This document shows, one piece after another, positions 25,979 through 34,902 of a stretch of 64,000 nucleotides of DNA. The notes beneath the pieces are model-generated. The model saw only the letters and a list, made by a program, of their open reading frames with translations, was not told the DNA's origin and made no database searches. How positions within the stretch are numbered: position 1 is the first letter of the stretch; each line of letters begins with the position of its first letter. Location of the stretch: the NCBI RefSeq assembly GCF_900114765.1, contig NZ_FOUD01000004.1:124001-188000 (forward strand), read 5' to 3'. The position numbers and the translations under genes are program-made. Source of the DNA: Halopseudomonas pachastrellae (GTDB lineage: Bacteria; Pseudomonadota; Gammaproteobacteria; Pseudomonadales; Pseudomonadaceae).

Positions 25979-27211
25979 ATGGCTGCCAAGGCTCATCTCA
26001 ATCCGCACACCGCTCAGCAGGACGGCGCACCAGCGCCAGGTCTGGCCGAGGTGGACTCGGCTGCGCTGCAGGATGCTTACCAGCGCTTTCAGGGGATGTC
26101 CGAACAGCTCAGCGCCTCGCATGCCCTGCTTGAGCAGCAGGTGGTTCAGCTGCGGCGACAGCTGGCTGATGCCCAGGCCCAGCGCACCCGCGAATTGGCG
26201 GAAAAGGCGCGCCTGGCCGGGCGCCTGCAGAATGTGCTTAATCTGCTGCCTGGCGGTGTGATCATCCTCGATGGCCGTGGCGTGGTACGTGAGGCCAACC
26301 CGGCGGCGCGCGCTCTGCTCGGCGAACCGCTGGAAGGGCAGCTGTGGCGGGATTTGATCCAGCAGCGCTTTGCCCCCAGAGAAGACGACTATCACGAAGT
26401 ATCCCTGCGCACCGGTCGCCGGGTCTCGCTGGCAACCCGCTCGCTGGAAGGTGAGCCAGGCCAGTTGATCCTGATTAACGACCTGACCGAGACCCGTCAG
26501 CTGCAAAGCGAGCTGGCGCGTAACGAGCGGCTGTCAGCGCTGGGGCGCATGGTCGCCTCGCTGGCCCATCAGATTCGTACTCCGCTGGCCTCGGCACTCT
26601 TGTACGCAGAACACCTGACTGACGAGACACTGCCCACCGCCCATCGCACTCGTTTTTCAGAACGTCTGCAGGGACGCCTGCACAGTATCGAACACCAGAT
26701 CCGCGACATGCTGCAGTTTGCCAAGGGTGATCTGCCGATTGACGATACCTTGCCGGTATCCATCTTCCTGGAATGGTTGCAGTTGCAGGCCGACAGCGTG
26801 ATTGAAAGTCGTGGCGGGTCCTGTCGCTGGGTCAACCTGATGCCTGCCGATGCAATGCTGCGTTGCAACCGTGACACCCTGGTCGGCGCAGTGATGAACC
26901 TGATCGAGAATGCCCTGCAGGCCGGTATGCCCGCACCGCGCCTGAAGGTTGTGGCTCGCCAGCTGGAAGGTCAGCTGAGCCTGACGGTGGTGGATGCAGG
27001 GCAGGGCATGAGCGCCGAACAGCTGGCGCGTATTGGTGAGCCTTTCCATACCAGCAAGCCGCAGGGCACCGGGCTTGGGGTCGCGGTGGTCAAATCGGTG
27101 GTCAAGGCCCATGGCGGCGCTTTCTATCTGCGCAGCAAGGCGGGCTGGGGGACTTGCGCCGAGGTTCTGCTGCCGCTGCGTCCGCTGGTCAAAGGCGAGG
27201 AGGTGGCGTGA
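25979..27211 (+). CDS. fleS: Sensor histidine kinase FleS
   Basis: A 410-residue soluble kinase without membrane segments. It has an N-terminal coiled coil (about 30-85), a PAS domain (about 85-175, LNLLPGGVIILDGRG), the H box SLAHQIRTPLASAL, and a catalytic domain with the N box NLIENALQA and G boxes VVDAGQGMS and GTGLGVAVVKS. It phosphorylates FleR to start class III flagellar genes. The lack of a transmembrane sensor implies cytoplasmic sensing. It overlaps fleR by one base. Confidence 0.95.
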   Translation: MAAKAHLNPHTAQQDGAPAPGLAEVDSAALQDAYQRFQGMSEQLSASHALLEQQVVQLRRQLADAQAQRTRELAEKARLAGRLQNVLNLLPGGVIILDGRGVVREANPAARALLGEPLEGQLWRDLIQQRFAPREDDYHEVSLRTGRRVSLATRSLEGEPGQLILINDLTETRQLQSELARNERLSALGRMVASLAHQIRTPLASALLYAEHLTDETLPTAHRTRFSERLQGRLHSIEHQIRDMLQFAKGDLPIDDTLPVSIFLEWLQLQADSVIESRGGSCRWVNLMPADAMLRCNRDTLVGAVMNLIENALQAGMPAPRLKVVARQLEGQLSLTVVDAGQGMSAEQLARIGEPFHTSKPQGTGLGVAVVKSVVKAHGGAFYLRSKAGWGTCAEVLLPLRPLVKGEEVA

Positions 27212-28617
27212 TGAAGGGTTCCAGCAGCCGTATTTTGTTGGTCGAAGACGATGACGCGCTGCGTGAGGCGCTGGCCGATACTCTGATGCTGGGTGGTTAT
27301 GACTACTTGGAGGCGGCAAGCGCTGAAGCGGCGTTGAAGCTGCTGGAGCAAGAAAGCGTCAGCATGGTGGTCAGCGACGTCAATATGCCCGGCATGGATG
27401 GCCATGCCCTGCTGCGTACACTGCGCAGCCAGTATCCGCAACTGCCGGTGCTGCTGATGACTGCCTACGGAACCGTGCAGCAGGCGGTGACAGCCATGCG
27501 TGACGGGGCGGCCGACTATCTGGTCAAGCCCTTCGCGCCCAAGGCATTGCTGGAGTTGATTGGCCAGCACGCGCTAGGGAAGCTGGCACCTGCTGCGGAC
27601 GGCCCGGTTGCGGTTGAGCCGGCCAGCATTCAGTTGCTTGAGCTGGCTGCTCGCGTAGCCGCCAGCGATTCGACGGTGCTCATCTCGGGTGAGTCTGGTA
27701 CCGGCAAGGAGGTGCTGGCGCGCTACATTCATCAGCAGTCTCCCCGCGCCGGGCAGCCGTTTATTGCCATCAACTGTGCAGCCATTCCGGACAACATGCT
27801 GGAGGCGACGCTGTTTGGTCATGAGAAGGGCGCCTTTACCGGTGCAGTGGCGGCCCAGTCAGGCAAGTTTGAACAGGCCAATGGCGGCACTTTGCTGCTG
27901 GACGAGATTTCCGAAATGCCGCTGGCCCTGCAAGCCAAGCTGTTGCGCGTGCTGCAGGAGCGAGAAGTCGAGCGAGTGGGCGGGCGCAAGCTGATCCAGC
28001 TGGATATTCGCGTGATTGCCACCACCAACCGCGACCTGCCTGGCGAGGTAGCGGCGGGGCGCTTCCGCGAGGATCTGTATTACCGTCTGGGTGTCTTCCC
28101 TCTGCAATGGCAGGCGCTGCGCGAGCGGCCTGCAGATATTCTGCCTTTGGCTGAGCGTCTGCTGGCCAAGCATTGTCGCAAGATGAACCTGGGGACTGTC
28201 AGATTGTCGACGCAAGCCGCTCAGGCGCTGCAGGCGCACCCCTGGCCTGGCAACGTACGCGAGCTGGACAACGCCGTACAGCGGGCGCTGGTGTTGCAGC
28301 AAGGCGGCGTAATCAATGTGGGTGACCTGTATCTTGACGGTGTGATCAGTGGCAGCGGTCTGCGCAGCCCGGCCGCTCCTGCGCCGGCAGCGGTTGAGTC
28401 TGTCGCGAGCGAGCCTGCGTCTGCATCCTCCGAGCTCGGCGTTGGCGTGCGTCAGCGAGAGTTTCAGCTGATAGTTGAAGTGCTGCGCGCCGAGCGCGGT
28501 CGCCGCAAGGAGGCTGCCGAGCGCCTGGGTATCAGCCCGCGCACCTTGCGTTACAAGTTGGCGCAGATGCGTGATGCGGGCCTCGATGTCGAGGGCAGTC
28601 TGTTCGCCGGCATCTAG
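27211..28617 (+). CDS. fleR: Sigma54-dependent response regulator FleR
   Basis: A 468-residue NtrC-type regulator. The receiver domain (about 1-120) has the acidic pair EDDD, phospho-acceptor Asp in VSDVNMPGMDG, Thr in MTAYG and Lys in LVKPFAP. The AAA+ domain has GESGTGKE and GAFTGA. A Fis-type helix-turn-helix near the end reads RKEAAERLGISPRTLRYKL. With FleS it activates hook-basal-body class III genes. ATG 27211 follows GAGGAGG by 8 bases. Confidence 0.96.
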   Translation: MKGSSSRILLVEDDDALREALADTLMLGGYDYLEAASAEAALKLLEQESVSMVVSDVNMPGMDGHALLRTLRSQYPQLPVLLMTAYGTVQQAVTAMRDGAADYLVKPFAPKALLELIGQHALGKLAPAADGPVAVEPASIQLLELAARVAASDSTVLISGESGTGKEVLARYIHQQSPRAGQPFIAINCAAIPDNMLEATLFGHEKGAFTGAVAAQSGKFEQANGGTLLLDEISEMPLALQAKLLRVLQEREVERVGGRKLIQLDIRVIATTNRDLPGEVAAGRFREDLYYRLGVFPLQWQALRERPADILPLAERLLAKHCRKMNLGTVRLSTQAAQALQAHPWPGNVRELDNAVQRALVLQQGGVINVGDLYLDGVISGSGLRSPAAPAPAAVESVASEPASASSELGVGVRQREFQLIVEVLRAERGRRKEAAERLGISPRTLRYKLAQMRDAGLDVEGSLFAGI

Positions 28618-28632
28618 CAAATCATGCCTCCT

Positions 28633-28669
28633 GCCAGCCGGCGCAACCCTGCGCCGGCTGGCTTGTTTT
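28633..28669 (+). terminator. Rho-independent terminator after fleR
   Basis: A 12-base perfect GC-rich stem (GCCAGCCGGCGC / GCGCCGGCTGGC) with a 6-base loop, followed by TTGTTTT. Confidence 0.93.
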
Positions 28670-28720
28670 GATCTCCCCCGCTGCCTTGTCTGTGCGGCGT
28701 CTGGGTGCCAATTTCACTGT

Positions 28721-28736
28721 TGGCACCATATTTGCT
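28721..28736 (+). promoter_or_regulatory. Sigma54 promoter of fliE operon
   Basis: TGGCAC-catat-TTGCT is a perfect RpoN element located 56 bases before fliE. It would drive fliEFGHIJ. Confidence 0.92.
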
Positions 28737-28791
28737 GAATACCCTGTAACACGATGCTAGCCGTCAATATTCGGACGGGTTGGAGGCAACA

Positions 28792-29124
28792 ATGACTCAG
28801 GGTGTGGAATTCAATCGACTGATGCTGCAAATGCGCACCATGCAAATGGAGGCCATGGGCAAGCCGCAGCCTGTGCCGGCTGCCGAGCCCAGCGTCAATG
28901 GCCCGGGCTTTGACGATTTGCTCAAACAGGCCGTTGACCGCGTCAATGAACTGCAGCAGACCACCTCTGACCTGCGTACCGGCTATGAGCGTGGGGTTGA
29001 GGGTATCGACCTGACCGAGGTGATGATTGCCTCGCAAAAATCCTCAGTAGCCTTTCAGGCCATGACGCAGGTGCGCAACAGGATGGTTGCCGCCTACGAA
29101 GACATCATGAAAATGGCTATCTAG
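28792..29124 (+). CDS. fliE: Flagellar hook-basal body protein FliE
   Basis: A 110-residue protein that joins the MS ring to the rod. The conserved C-terminal half is complete ([21 protein letters not shown] region, [20 protein letters not shown], and [15 protein letters not shown]). ATG 28792 follows TGGAGG by 5 bases. First gene of the fliEFGHIJ operon. Confidence 0.95.
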   Translation: MTQGVEFNRLMLQMRTMQMEAMGKPQPVPAAEPSVNGPGFDDLLKQAVDRVNELQQTTSDLRTGYERGVEGIDLTEVMIASQKSSVAFQAMTQVRNRMVAAYEDIMKMAI

Positions 29125-29148
29125 GCCTGATCTGTCGAGGAATTGACC

Positions 29149-30873
29149 ATGGATACCGCCAGCAATACACCGGCGACCCGCAACCAGCCAGAGGGCGAGC
29201 GTAAGCCGCTGATGGGGCTGACCTTTCTGGATAATCTGGCGCAACTGCCAATGTTGCGTCAGTTTGGCTTGCTGGTCGGTCTGGCCGCCAGCGTAGCGAT
29301 TGGCTTTGCGGTGGTGCTGTGGTCGCAGGAGCCGGACTACCGGCCGCTGTATAACAGCCTGGATGGCTACGATGCCGGTCAGGTGGTCGAACTGCTGCAG
29401 CAGAGCCGCATTGACTACAAGGTGGAGCCCAACAGTGGCGCCCTGCTGGTACGCAGCGCCGATCTGGCGGATGCGCGCATGCGTCTGGCCAGCGCAGGTA
29501 TTGCGCCGACCGACGGCAATCTGGGTTTTGAGATTCTTGACCGCGAGCAGGGCCTTGGCACCAGCCAGTTCATGGAAACGGCGCGTTATCGCCGGGGCCT
29601 GGAAGGTGAAATGGCGCGGACTATTTCCAGCCTCTACAACGTCAAGAGCGCGCGGGTGCATATCGCCATTCCGCGCTCTACCGTTTTTGTTCGCGATGAC
29701 CGTAAGCCAAGCGCGTCCGTGCTGCTGGAAATGTACGCCGGCCGCCGCCTTGAGCCTGCGCAGGTCATGGCCATCGTCAATCTGGTTGCCACCAGTGTGC
29801 CCGAGCTTAGTAAGGATGAGGTCACCGTTGTCGACCAGAACGGCAACCTGCTGTCCGATCAGAATGAGCTGAACGAGCTGACTGTCGCCGGGCGCCAGTT
29901 TGATTACACCCGCCGACTGGAAGACACCTACACCCGTCGCGTACACAATATTCTGCAGCCGCTGCTGGGGGCTGGCCGCTACAAGGCTGAAGTGTCCGCT
30001 GATGTGGACTTCAGTACTGTTGAGTCGACCGCCGAGATGTTCAGCCCCGATGCGGCGCTGCGCAGCGAACAGGTAGTGACTGAGGCGCGCTCGGCCAACA
30101 GTGGCCCGCAAGGTGTCCCGGGTGCGCTGTCCAACCAGCCGCCGGGTGCAACCCAGGTGCCGGAGCAGGTGATTGATCCGGCAACGGGTGAGCCGGTGGT
30201 TGCCGTGCCGCCTCAGGACAAGCGCGAGCAGGCGATTCGCAACTACGAGCTGGACCGTCAGATCAGCCATACCCGTCAGCAGCAAGGCCGCCTGAAACGT
30301 CTGTCGGTGGCGGTGGTGGTGGACGATCCGGCTGAGGTCAATGCCGAGACCGGTGAGGTGACCCGCACACCGCTGAGCGAGGCTGAAGTGCTGCGTCTGA
30401 CCCGTCTGGTGCAGGATGCCGTTGGCTATGATGCCGCCCGCGGCGACAGCGTCAGCGTGATCAACAGCGCCTTTGTGGCAGAATCCGATGTTGAGCCGCT
30501 GCCGGAAATCCCGTTCTGGGAGCAGCCCTGGTTCTGGGACGTCGCCAAGCAAATTCTGGGTATTCTCTTTGTTCTGGTGCTGGTGTTTGCAGTTTTGCGC
30601 CCAGCGTTGAAAAATCTGACTGTGGCCGGCAAGAGTGGCAGTGACGGATATCCGTCAGCCCTGCCGGGTAGTGCCGGTGGTGGCATGGGCGGGCTCGACG
30701 ACGAGCTGCGCGACGATCAGGTTAGCCTGTCCGGCCCCGCGTCCAGCCCGGTACTGCTGCCACCGCCTGGTGCCGGCTACGAACAGCAGTTGAACGCCAT
30801 TAAAGGCCTGCTGGCTGAAGACCCGGGTCGTGTGGCCCAAGTAGTGAAGGAATGGATCAATGCCGATGAGTGA
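29149..30873 (+). CDS. fliF: Flagellar MS-ring protein FliF
   Basis: A 574-residue inner-membrane ring protein. It has a transmembrane segment at about residues 40-60 (QFGLLVGLAASVAIGFAVVL), the periplasmic ring-building motifs (YRPLYNSL, GTSQFMETARYRRGLEGE and VHIAIP regions) and a second transmembrane segment near residue 465 (QILGILFVLVLVFAVL). The C-terminal cytoplasmic tail binds FliG and overlaps its gene by 14 bases. ATG 29149 follows CGAGG by 8 bases. An in-frame TTG two codons earlier is less likely. Confidence 0.96.
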   Translation: MDTASNTPATRNQPEGERKPLMGLTFLDNLAQLPMLRQFGLLVGLAASVAIGFAVVLWSQEPDYRPLYNSLDGYDAGQVVELLQQSRIDYKVEPNSGALLVRSADLADARMRLASAGIAPTDGNLGFEILDREQGLGTSQFMETARYRRGLEGEMARTISSLYNVKSARVHIAIPRSTVFVRDDRKPSASVLLEMYAGRRLEPAQVMAIVNLVATSVPELSKDEVTVVDQNGNLLSDQNELNELTVAGRQFDYTRRLEDTYTRRVHNILQPLLGAGRYKAEVSADVDFSTVESTAEMFSPDAALRSEQVVTEARSANSGPQGVPGALSNQPPGATQVPEQVIDPATGEPVVAVPPQDKREQAIRNYELDRQISHTRQQQGRLKRLSVAVVVDDPAEVNAETGEVTRTPLSEAEVLRLTRLVQDAVGYDAARGDSVSVINSAFVAESDVEPLPEIPFWEQPWFWDVAKQILGILFVLVLVFAVLRPALKNLTVAGKSGSDGYPSALPGSAGGGMGGLDDELRDDQVSLSGPASSPVLLPPPGAGYEQQLNAIKGLLAEDPGRVAQVVKEWINADE

Positions 30874-31888
30874 AGAAGCGGGTAAGCGCCCGGCCAAGAT
30901 GTCCAAGCTGGACAAGGCAGCCATCTTTCTGCTCAGCCTTGGCGAGTCCGACGCTGCAGCCATTCTCAAGCACATGGGCCCCAAGGAAGTTCAGCGGGTG
31001 GGCAGCGCCATGGCGGGTCTGCGCACCGTGCATCGCGAGCAGGTGCAAGAGGTCATGGGCGATTTCATCGAGGTGGTCAGCGATCAGACCAGTCTGGGTG
31101 TTGGCGCGGACGGTTATATCCGCAGCATGCTGACGCAGGCTCTCGGCGAGGACAAGGCCAACAGTCTGGTTGACCGCATCCTGCTCGGCGGCAGCACTTC
31201 TGGCCTTGATAGCCTTAAGTGGATGGAGCCGCGCGCTGTGGCAGATGTCATTCGCTTCGAGCACCCGCAGATTCAGGCCATCGTCGTAGCCTATCTGGAT
31301 CCGGACATGGCCGCTGAAGTGGTCGGATACTTCGATCACAAGGTGCGCCTGGACATTTTGCTGCGCGTTGCAGCGCTGAATACCGTGCAACCCTCGGCGC
31401 TGAAAGAGCTTAACGAGATTCTGGAGAAGCAGTTCGCCGGTAACTCCAACACCTCGCGCGCTGCCATGGGCGGGGTCAAGCGTACCGCCGACATCATGAA
31501 CTTCCTGGAGTCGAGCACCGAGTCGCAACTGATCGAGGCTATCCGCGAGATGGACGAAGACCTCTCCTCGCGTATCGAAGACCTGATGTTTGTCTTCGAC
31601 AACCTGGCCGAAGTCGACGACCGCGGTATTCAGGCGCTGCTGCGCGAAGTGTCGTCCGAGGTGCTCATCGTGGCCCTCAAGGGCGCGGACGATGCCATCA
31701 AGGAGAAGATTTTCCGCAACATGTCCAAGCGTGCATCCGAGCTGCTGCAGGACGACCTTGAGGCCAAGGGGCCGGTACGTATCAGCGAGGTCGAAGCGGC
31801 GCAGAAGGAAATTCTCACCATTGCCCGCCGTATGGCCGACGCTGGCGAGATTGTGCTTGGTGGCAAGGGCGGCGAGGAAATGATCTGA
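30860..31888 (+). CDS. fliG: Flagellar motor switch protein FliG
   Basis: A 342-residue rotor protein with N-, middle and C-terminal domains in order (KAAIFLLSLGE, the EHPQ motif as FEHPQIQAIVVAYL, and C-terminal MFVFDNLAEVDDRGIQALLRE). The C-terminal charged helix that contacts the stator is intact. ATG 30860 (AAGGA 8 bases upstream) is preferred over ATG 30866. It works here with the PomAB-type stator encoded at the end of the cluster. Confidence 0.96.
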   Translation: MPMSEEAGKRPAKMSKLDKAAIFLLSLGESDAAAILKHMGPKEVQRVGSAMAGLRTVHREQVQEVMGDFIEVVSDQTSLGVGADGYIRSMLTQALGEDKANSLVDRILLGGSTSGLDSLKWMEPRAVADVIRFEHPQIQAIVVAYLDPDMAAEVVGYFDHKVRLDILLRVAALNTVQPSALKELNEILEKQFAGNSNTSRAAMGGVKRTADIMNFLESSTESQLIEAIREMDEDLSSRIEDLMFVFDNLAEVDDRGIQALLREVSSEVLIVALKGADDAIKEKIFRNMSKRASELLQDDLEAKGPVRISEVEAAQKEILTIARRMADAGEIVLGGKGGEEMI

Positions 31889-31942
31889 CGCGGTGGCCTG
31901 CAGTGGTATGCTGCCGTGGTTTGCAGAGCGGGGTAGGGTGCG

Positions 31943-32731
31943 ATGGCGCAAGTCAAAAGTGAGAGCGAGCTGCTGCGCAGCAGCGATGTGTCGGCGTTCA
32001 GTCGCTGGGATCTGCCCAGTTTTGATGAGGCGCCGCATCAGGTTGCGCTGGAGCGCGAGCCACCTGAGCCGCAAGAGCCCGAAATAGAAGACGAGCCCGA
32101 GATCGAGGTGGAGGAGGTCAAGCCCTTCACCGTCGAGGAGTTGGAGCAGATTCGTCAGGAAGCCTACAACGAAGGCTTTTCCACCGGTGAAAAAGACGGC
32201 TTTCACGCCGGTCAGTTGAAAGGCCAGCAGGAAGCGCGCAACGCCCTTGAGGCGCGGCTGGTTGAACTTGAACAGCTCATGGGCCAGTTGATGGCGCCAC
32301 TGCAACAGCAGGATGAGTTGATCGAGGACATGCTGCTGGTGCTGCTCGAACAGATGTTGCGCCAGCTGCTGCAGCGCGAGGTGATGATCGACCGCACTCA
32401 GGTGGTGACCGTTCTGCGTGGCGCGCTCAAGGCGCTGCCGGTCGGCGCAGAGAACATCCGCATTTACCTCCATCCAAGCGACTTTGATGCCGTCAAGGCG
32501 CTGCGCGAGCGTCATGAAGAAAGCTGGCGGCTGCTGGAGGACGACAGCCTGATGCCCGGCGGCTGCCGGGTTGAGACCGAACACAGCCAAGTCGATGCCA
32601 CGCTTGAGACCCGTCTGCAGCAATTGCTTGAACAGCTGCAAGAGCGGCACCGCGAGCAGCGCGCGCATCCCCCCGAACCAGACTTGCCGGTTACATCCCC
32701 CGTGCCGGCAGGCGACGACCCAGTCCCATGA
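31943..32731 (+). CDS. fliH: Flagellar assembly protein FliH
   Basis: A 262-residue ATPase regulator. It has an acidic Pro/Glu-rich N-terminus, then the conserved core ([26 protein letters not shown] region with GxxxG-like helix packing), a long coiled coil and the C-terminal domain ([23 protein letters not shown] and HPSD). It forms the stator-like complex with FliI and overlaps fliI by ATGA. Confidence 0.94.
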   Translation: MAQVKSESELLRSSDVSAFSRWDLPSFDEAPHQVALEREPPEPQEPEIEDEPEIEVEEVKPFTVEELEQIRQEAYNEGFSTGEKDGFHAGQLKGQQEARNALEARLVELEQLMGQLMAPLQQQDELIEDMLLVLLEQMLRQLLQREVMIDRTQVVTVLRGALKALPVGAENIRIYLHPSDFDAVKALRERHEESWRLLEDDSLMPGGCRVETEHSQVDATLETRLQQLLEQLQERHREQRAHPPEPDLPVTSPVPAGDDPVP

Positions 32732-34080
32732 GCCGCCCCGAGCGCATCAGCTTTGCGCGGCGCCTGTCGCGTTATCAATCGGCCTTGCAACTGCCGACCC
32801 AGCCGGTGGTTGAAGGGCGCCTGATCCGCATGGTTGGCCTGACCCTGGAGGCAGAGGGGTGCAAGGCACCGGTGGGCAGTCGTTGCCTGGTAATCAGCGA
32901 AACGGCGCAGGGGCAGAGCCAGATTGAAGCCGAGGTCATGGGCTTTGCCGGCCACAAGGTTTACCTGATGCCGGTGGACCGGCTGGAAGGGCTGCAGCCC
33001 GGCGCTCGCGTGGTGCCCTCAGCGGGTGGCGGTAAACTGCCGATGGGCACGTCCATGCTGGGCCGGGTAGTTGACGGCATTGGCCGCCCTTTGGATGGCA
33101 AGGGTAGTTTTGCCGCCGACGACTGGGTCGACCTCAATGGTCCGACCATCAATCCGCTCAAACGCCACCCGATTGAAGAACCGCTGGATGTGGGTATTCG
33201 CTCGATCAACAGTCTGCTCACCGTGGGGCGCGGCCAGCGCCTGGGCCTGTTCGCGGGCAGTGGTGTGGGTAAGAGTATGCTGCTGGGCATGATGACCCGC
33301 TTTACTGATGCCGACATCACTATCGTTGGTCTGGTCGGCGAGCGGGGCCGTGAGGTCAAGGAGTTTATCGAGCAGATCCTCGGCGAAAAGGGTATGGCCC
33401 GCTCGGTGGTGGTCGCCTCACCGGCCGATGACGCCCCCTTGATGCGTTTGCGCGCGGCGATGTATTGCACGCGGATCGCCGAGTACTTTCGCGATCAGGG
33501 CAAGAACGTATTGCTGCTGATGGATTCGCTGACGCGCTTTGCCCAGGCCCAGCGCGAGATTGCCCTGGCCATTGGTGAGCCGCCGGCAACCAAGGGCTAT
33601 CCGCCGTCGGTGTTTGCCAAGCTGCCGCAACTGGTCGAGCGCGCCGGTAATGCCGAGCAGGGCGGTGGTTCTATTACCGCCTTTTACACCGTGCTGTCCG
33701 AAGGTGACGATCAACAGGACCCTATCGCGGACGCATCGCGCGCAATCCTGGACGGGCACGTGGTGCTGTCTCGGCGCCTTGCCGAAGAGGGGCACTATCC
33801 GGCAATCGACATCGAAGCCTCAATCAGCCGGGCGATGCCACAGATTGTCTCGCCAGAGCAGTTGCAAAAGGCGCAGCTGTTCAAGCAGCTCTACGCCCGC
33901 TATCAGCAAAGCCGCGACTTGATCAGCGTGGGTGCCTACGCTGCTGGCTCCGACCCCCTGACCGACAAGGCGATGGAAAAGATGCCGGCGATGCAGGCCT
34001 TCCTGCGTCAGGGGTTGCAGGTCAGCGTTAATTTGGCCGACAGTCAGAGCGGTCTTGAGCAGACGCTGAGCAATGAGTGA
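32728..34080 (+). CDS. fliI: Flagellum-specific ATPase FliI
   Basis: A 450-residue F1-beta-like ATPase with Walker [12 protein letters not shown], Walker [10 protein letters not shown], the catalytic-glutamate loop [13 protein letters not shown] and the sensor region [18 protein letters not shown]. It energises unfolding and delivery of flagellar export substrates. It overlaps both fliH and fliJ, implying tight coupling. Confidence 0.97.
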   Translation: MSRPERISFARRLSRYQSALQLPTQPVVEGRLIRMVGLTLEAEGCKAPVGSRCLVISETAQGQSQIEAEVMGFAGHKVYLMPVDRLEGLQPGARVVPSAGGGKLPMGTSMLGRVVDGIGRPLDGKGSFAADDWVDLNGPTINPLKRHPIEEPLDVGIRSINSLLTVGRGQRLGLFAGSGVGKSMLLGMMTRFTDADITIVGLVGERGREVKEFIEQILGEKGMARSVVVASPADDAPLMRLRAAMYCTRIAEYFRDQGKNVLLLMDSLTRFAQAQREIALAIGEPPATKGYPPSVFAKLPQLVERAGNAEQGGGSITAFYTVLSEGDDQQDPIADASRAILDGHVVLSRRLAEEGHYPAIDIEASISRAMPQIVSPEQLQKAQLFKQLYARYQQSRDLISVGAYAAGSDPLTDKAMEKMPAMQAFLRQGLQVSVNLADSQSGLEQTLSNE

Positions 34081-34528
34081 AAGCCGCATTCGTCGTCTGG
34101 CGCCGGTGGTGGATATGGCGCTGGAGGAGGAGCGCAAGGCCGCGGCGATGCTGGGGCAGTGTCAGCAGCAGCTTGACGATGCCAGCGCGCGCCTGCGCGA
34201 TCTGGAGTATTACAGCAGCGAGTACGCCAAAGGCTGGGCGCAGCGCGGTGCCCAGGGGGTCGGGCGTGACTGGCTGATGAACTATCAGCGCTTCATGGCG
34301 CAGATGGAGGTAGCCATCGAGCAGCAGCGCCAGACGGTGACCTGGCACGGCCAGAGTATCGAGCGCGCCCGTGACAACTGGCGGCAGCGTTACCAGCGGC
34401 TGGAAGCGCTGCGCAAGCTGATCGACAAGTACCGTCAGGAAGCGCAGGCCAGAGCGGACAAGCAGGAACAGAAGCTGCTTGATGAGTTGTCGCAGCGCGC
34501 CCATGCGCAACGCTCAAATAATCCCTGA
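34073..34528 (+). CDS. fliJ: Flagellar export protein FliJ
   Basis: A 151-residue, almost fully coiled-coil protein ([18 protein letters not shown], and [15 protein letters not shown]). It is the central stalk-like partner of FliI. It overlaps fliI by 8 bases. No unusual features. Confidence 0.93.
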   Translation: MSESRIRRLAPVVDMALEEERKAAAMLGQCQQQLDDASARLRDLEYYSSEYAKGWAQRGAQGVGRDWLMNYQRFMAQMEVAIEQQRQTVTWHGQSIERARDNWRQRYQRLEALRKLIDKYRQEAQARADKQEQKLLDELSQRAHAQRSNNP

Positions 34529-34593
34529 CAGGCACCGGACCCTGTGCTACAAGACATTGTGTAGGTGATCGCACAAACTGACAGGGAGAACTC

Positions 34594-34899
34594 ATGTCGA
34601 TCCAGGCGTCCATGTCTGCTGACAGCCAGATACTGACCATCAACGTCAAGGGCCGGTTTGATTTTGGCTCGCATCAGGAGTTTCGCAGTGCCTATGAGCG
34701 CAGCGGCCTGACTCCCCGCCAATATGTGGTTGATCTGCACGAAACCGACTACATCGACAGCTCTGCGCTAGGCATGCTGTTGTTGCTGCGCGACCACGCC
34801 GGCGGCGACAGCGCTGATATCCGTATCGTTCATTGCAACCCGGATGTTCGCAAGGTGCTGAGCATTTCCAATTTCGAACAGCTGTTCAGCATCGAGTAA
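34594..34899 (+). CDS. STAS-domain anti-sigma factor antagonist (HsbA-like)
   Basis: A 101-residue SpoIIAA-type STAS domain with phosphorylatable serine in YIDSSALGMLLLL. In Pseudomonas aeruginosa, HsbA binds FlgM when unphosphorylated and a diguanylate cyclase (HsbD) when phosphorylated, switching swimming and biofilm. The partner phosphatase/kinase gene follows 3 bases later and an Hpt gene after that, giving the same three-part module, here inserted between fliJ and fliK. The equivalence to HsbA is inferred from domain order. Confidence 0.87.
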   Translation: MSIQASMSADSQILTINVKGRFDFGSHQEFRSAYERSGLTPRQYVVDLHETDYIDSSALGMLLLLRDHAGGDSADIRIVHCNPDVRKVLSISNFEQLFSIE

Positions 34900-34902
34900 G
34901 GG

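Noticed and set aside
29044-30552. 502-residue open frame on the minus strand
   Set aside because: Antisense to fliE and fliF, with no domain or ribosome site.
30857-32668. 603-residue open frame on the minus strand
   Set aside because: It lies antisense to fliG and fliH, whose proteins are unmistakable. The His/Gln/Leu-rich translation is typical of GC-rich antisense shadows.
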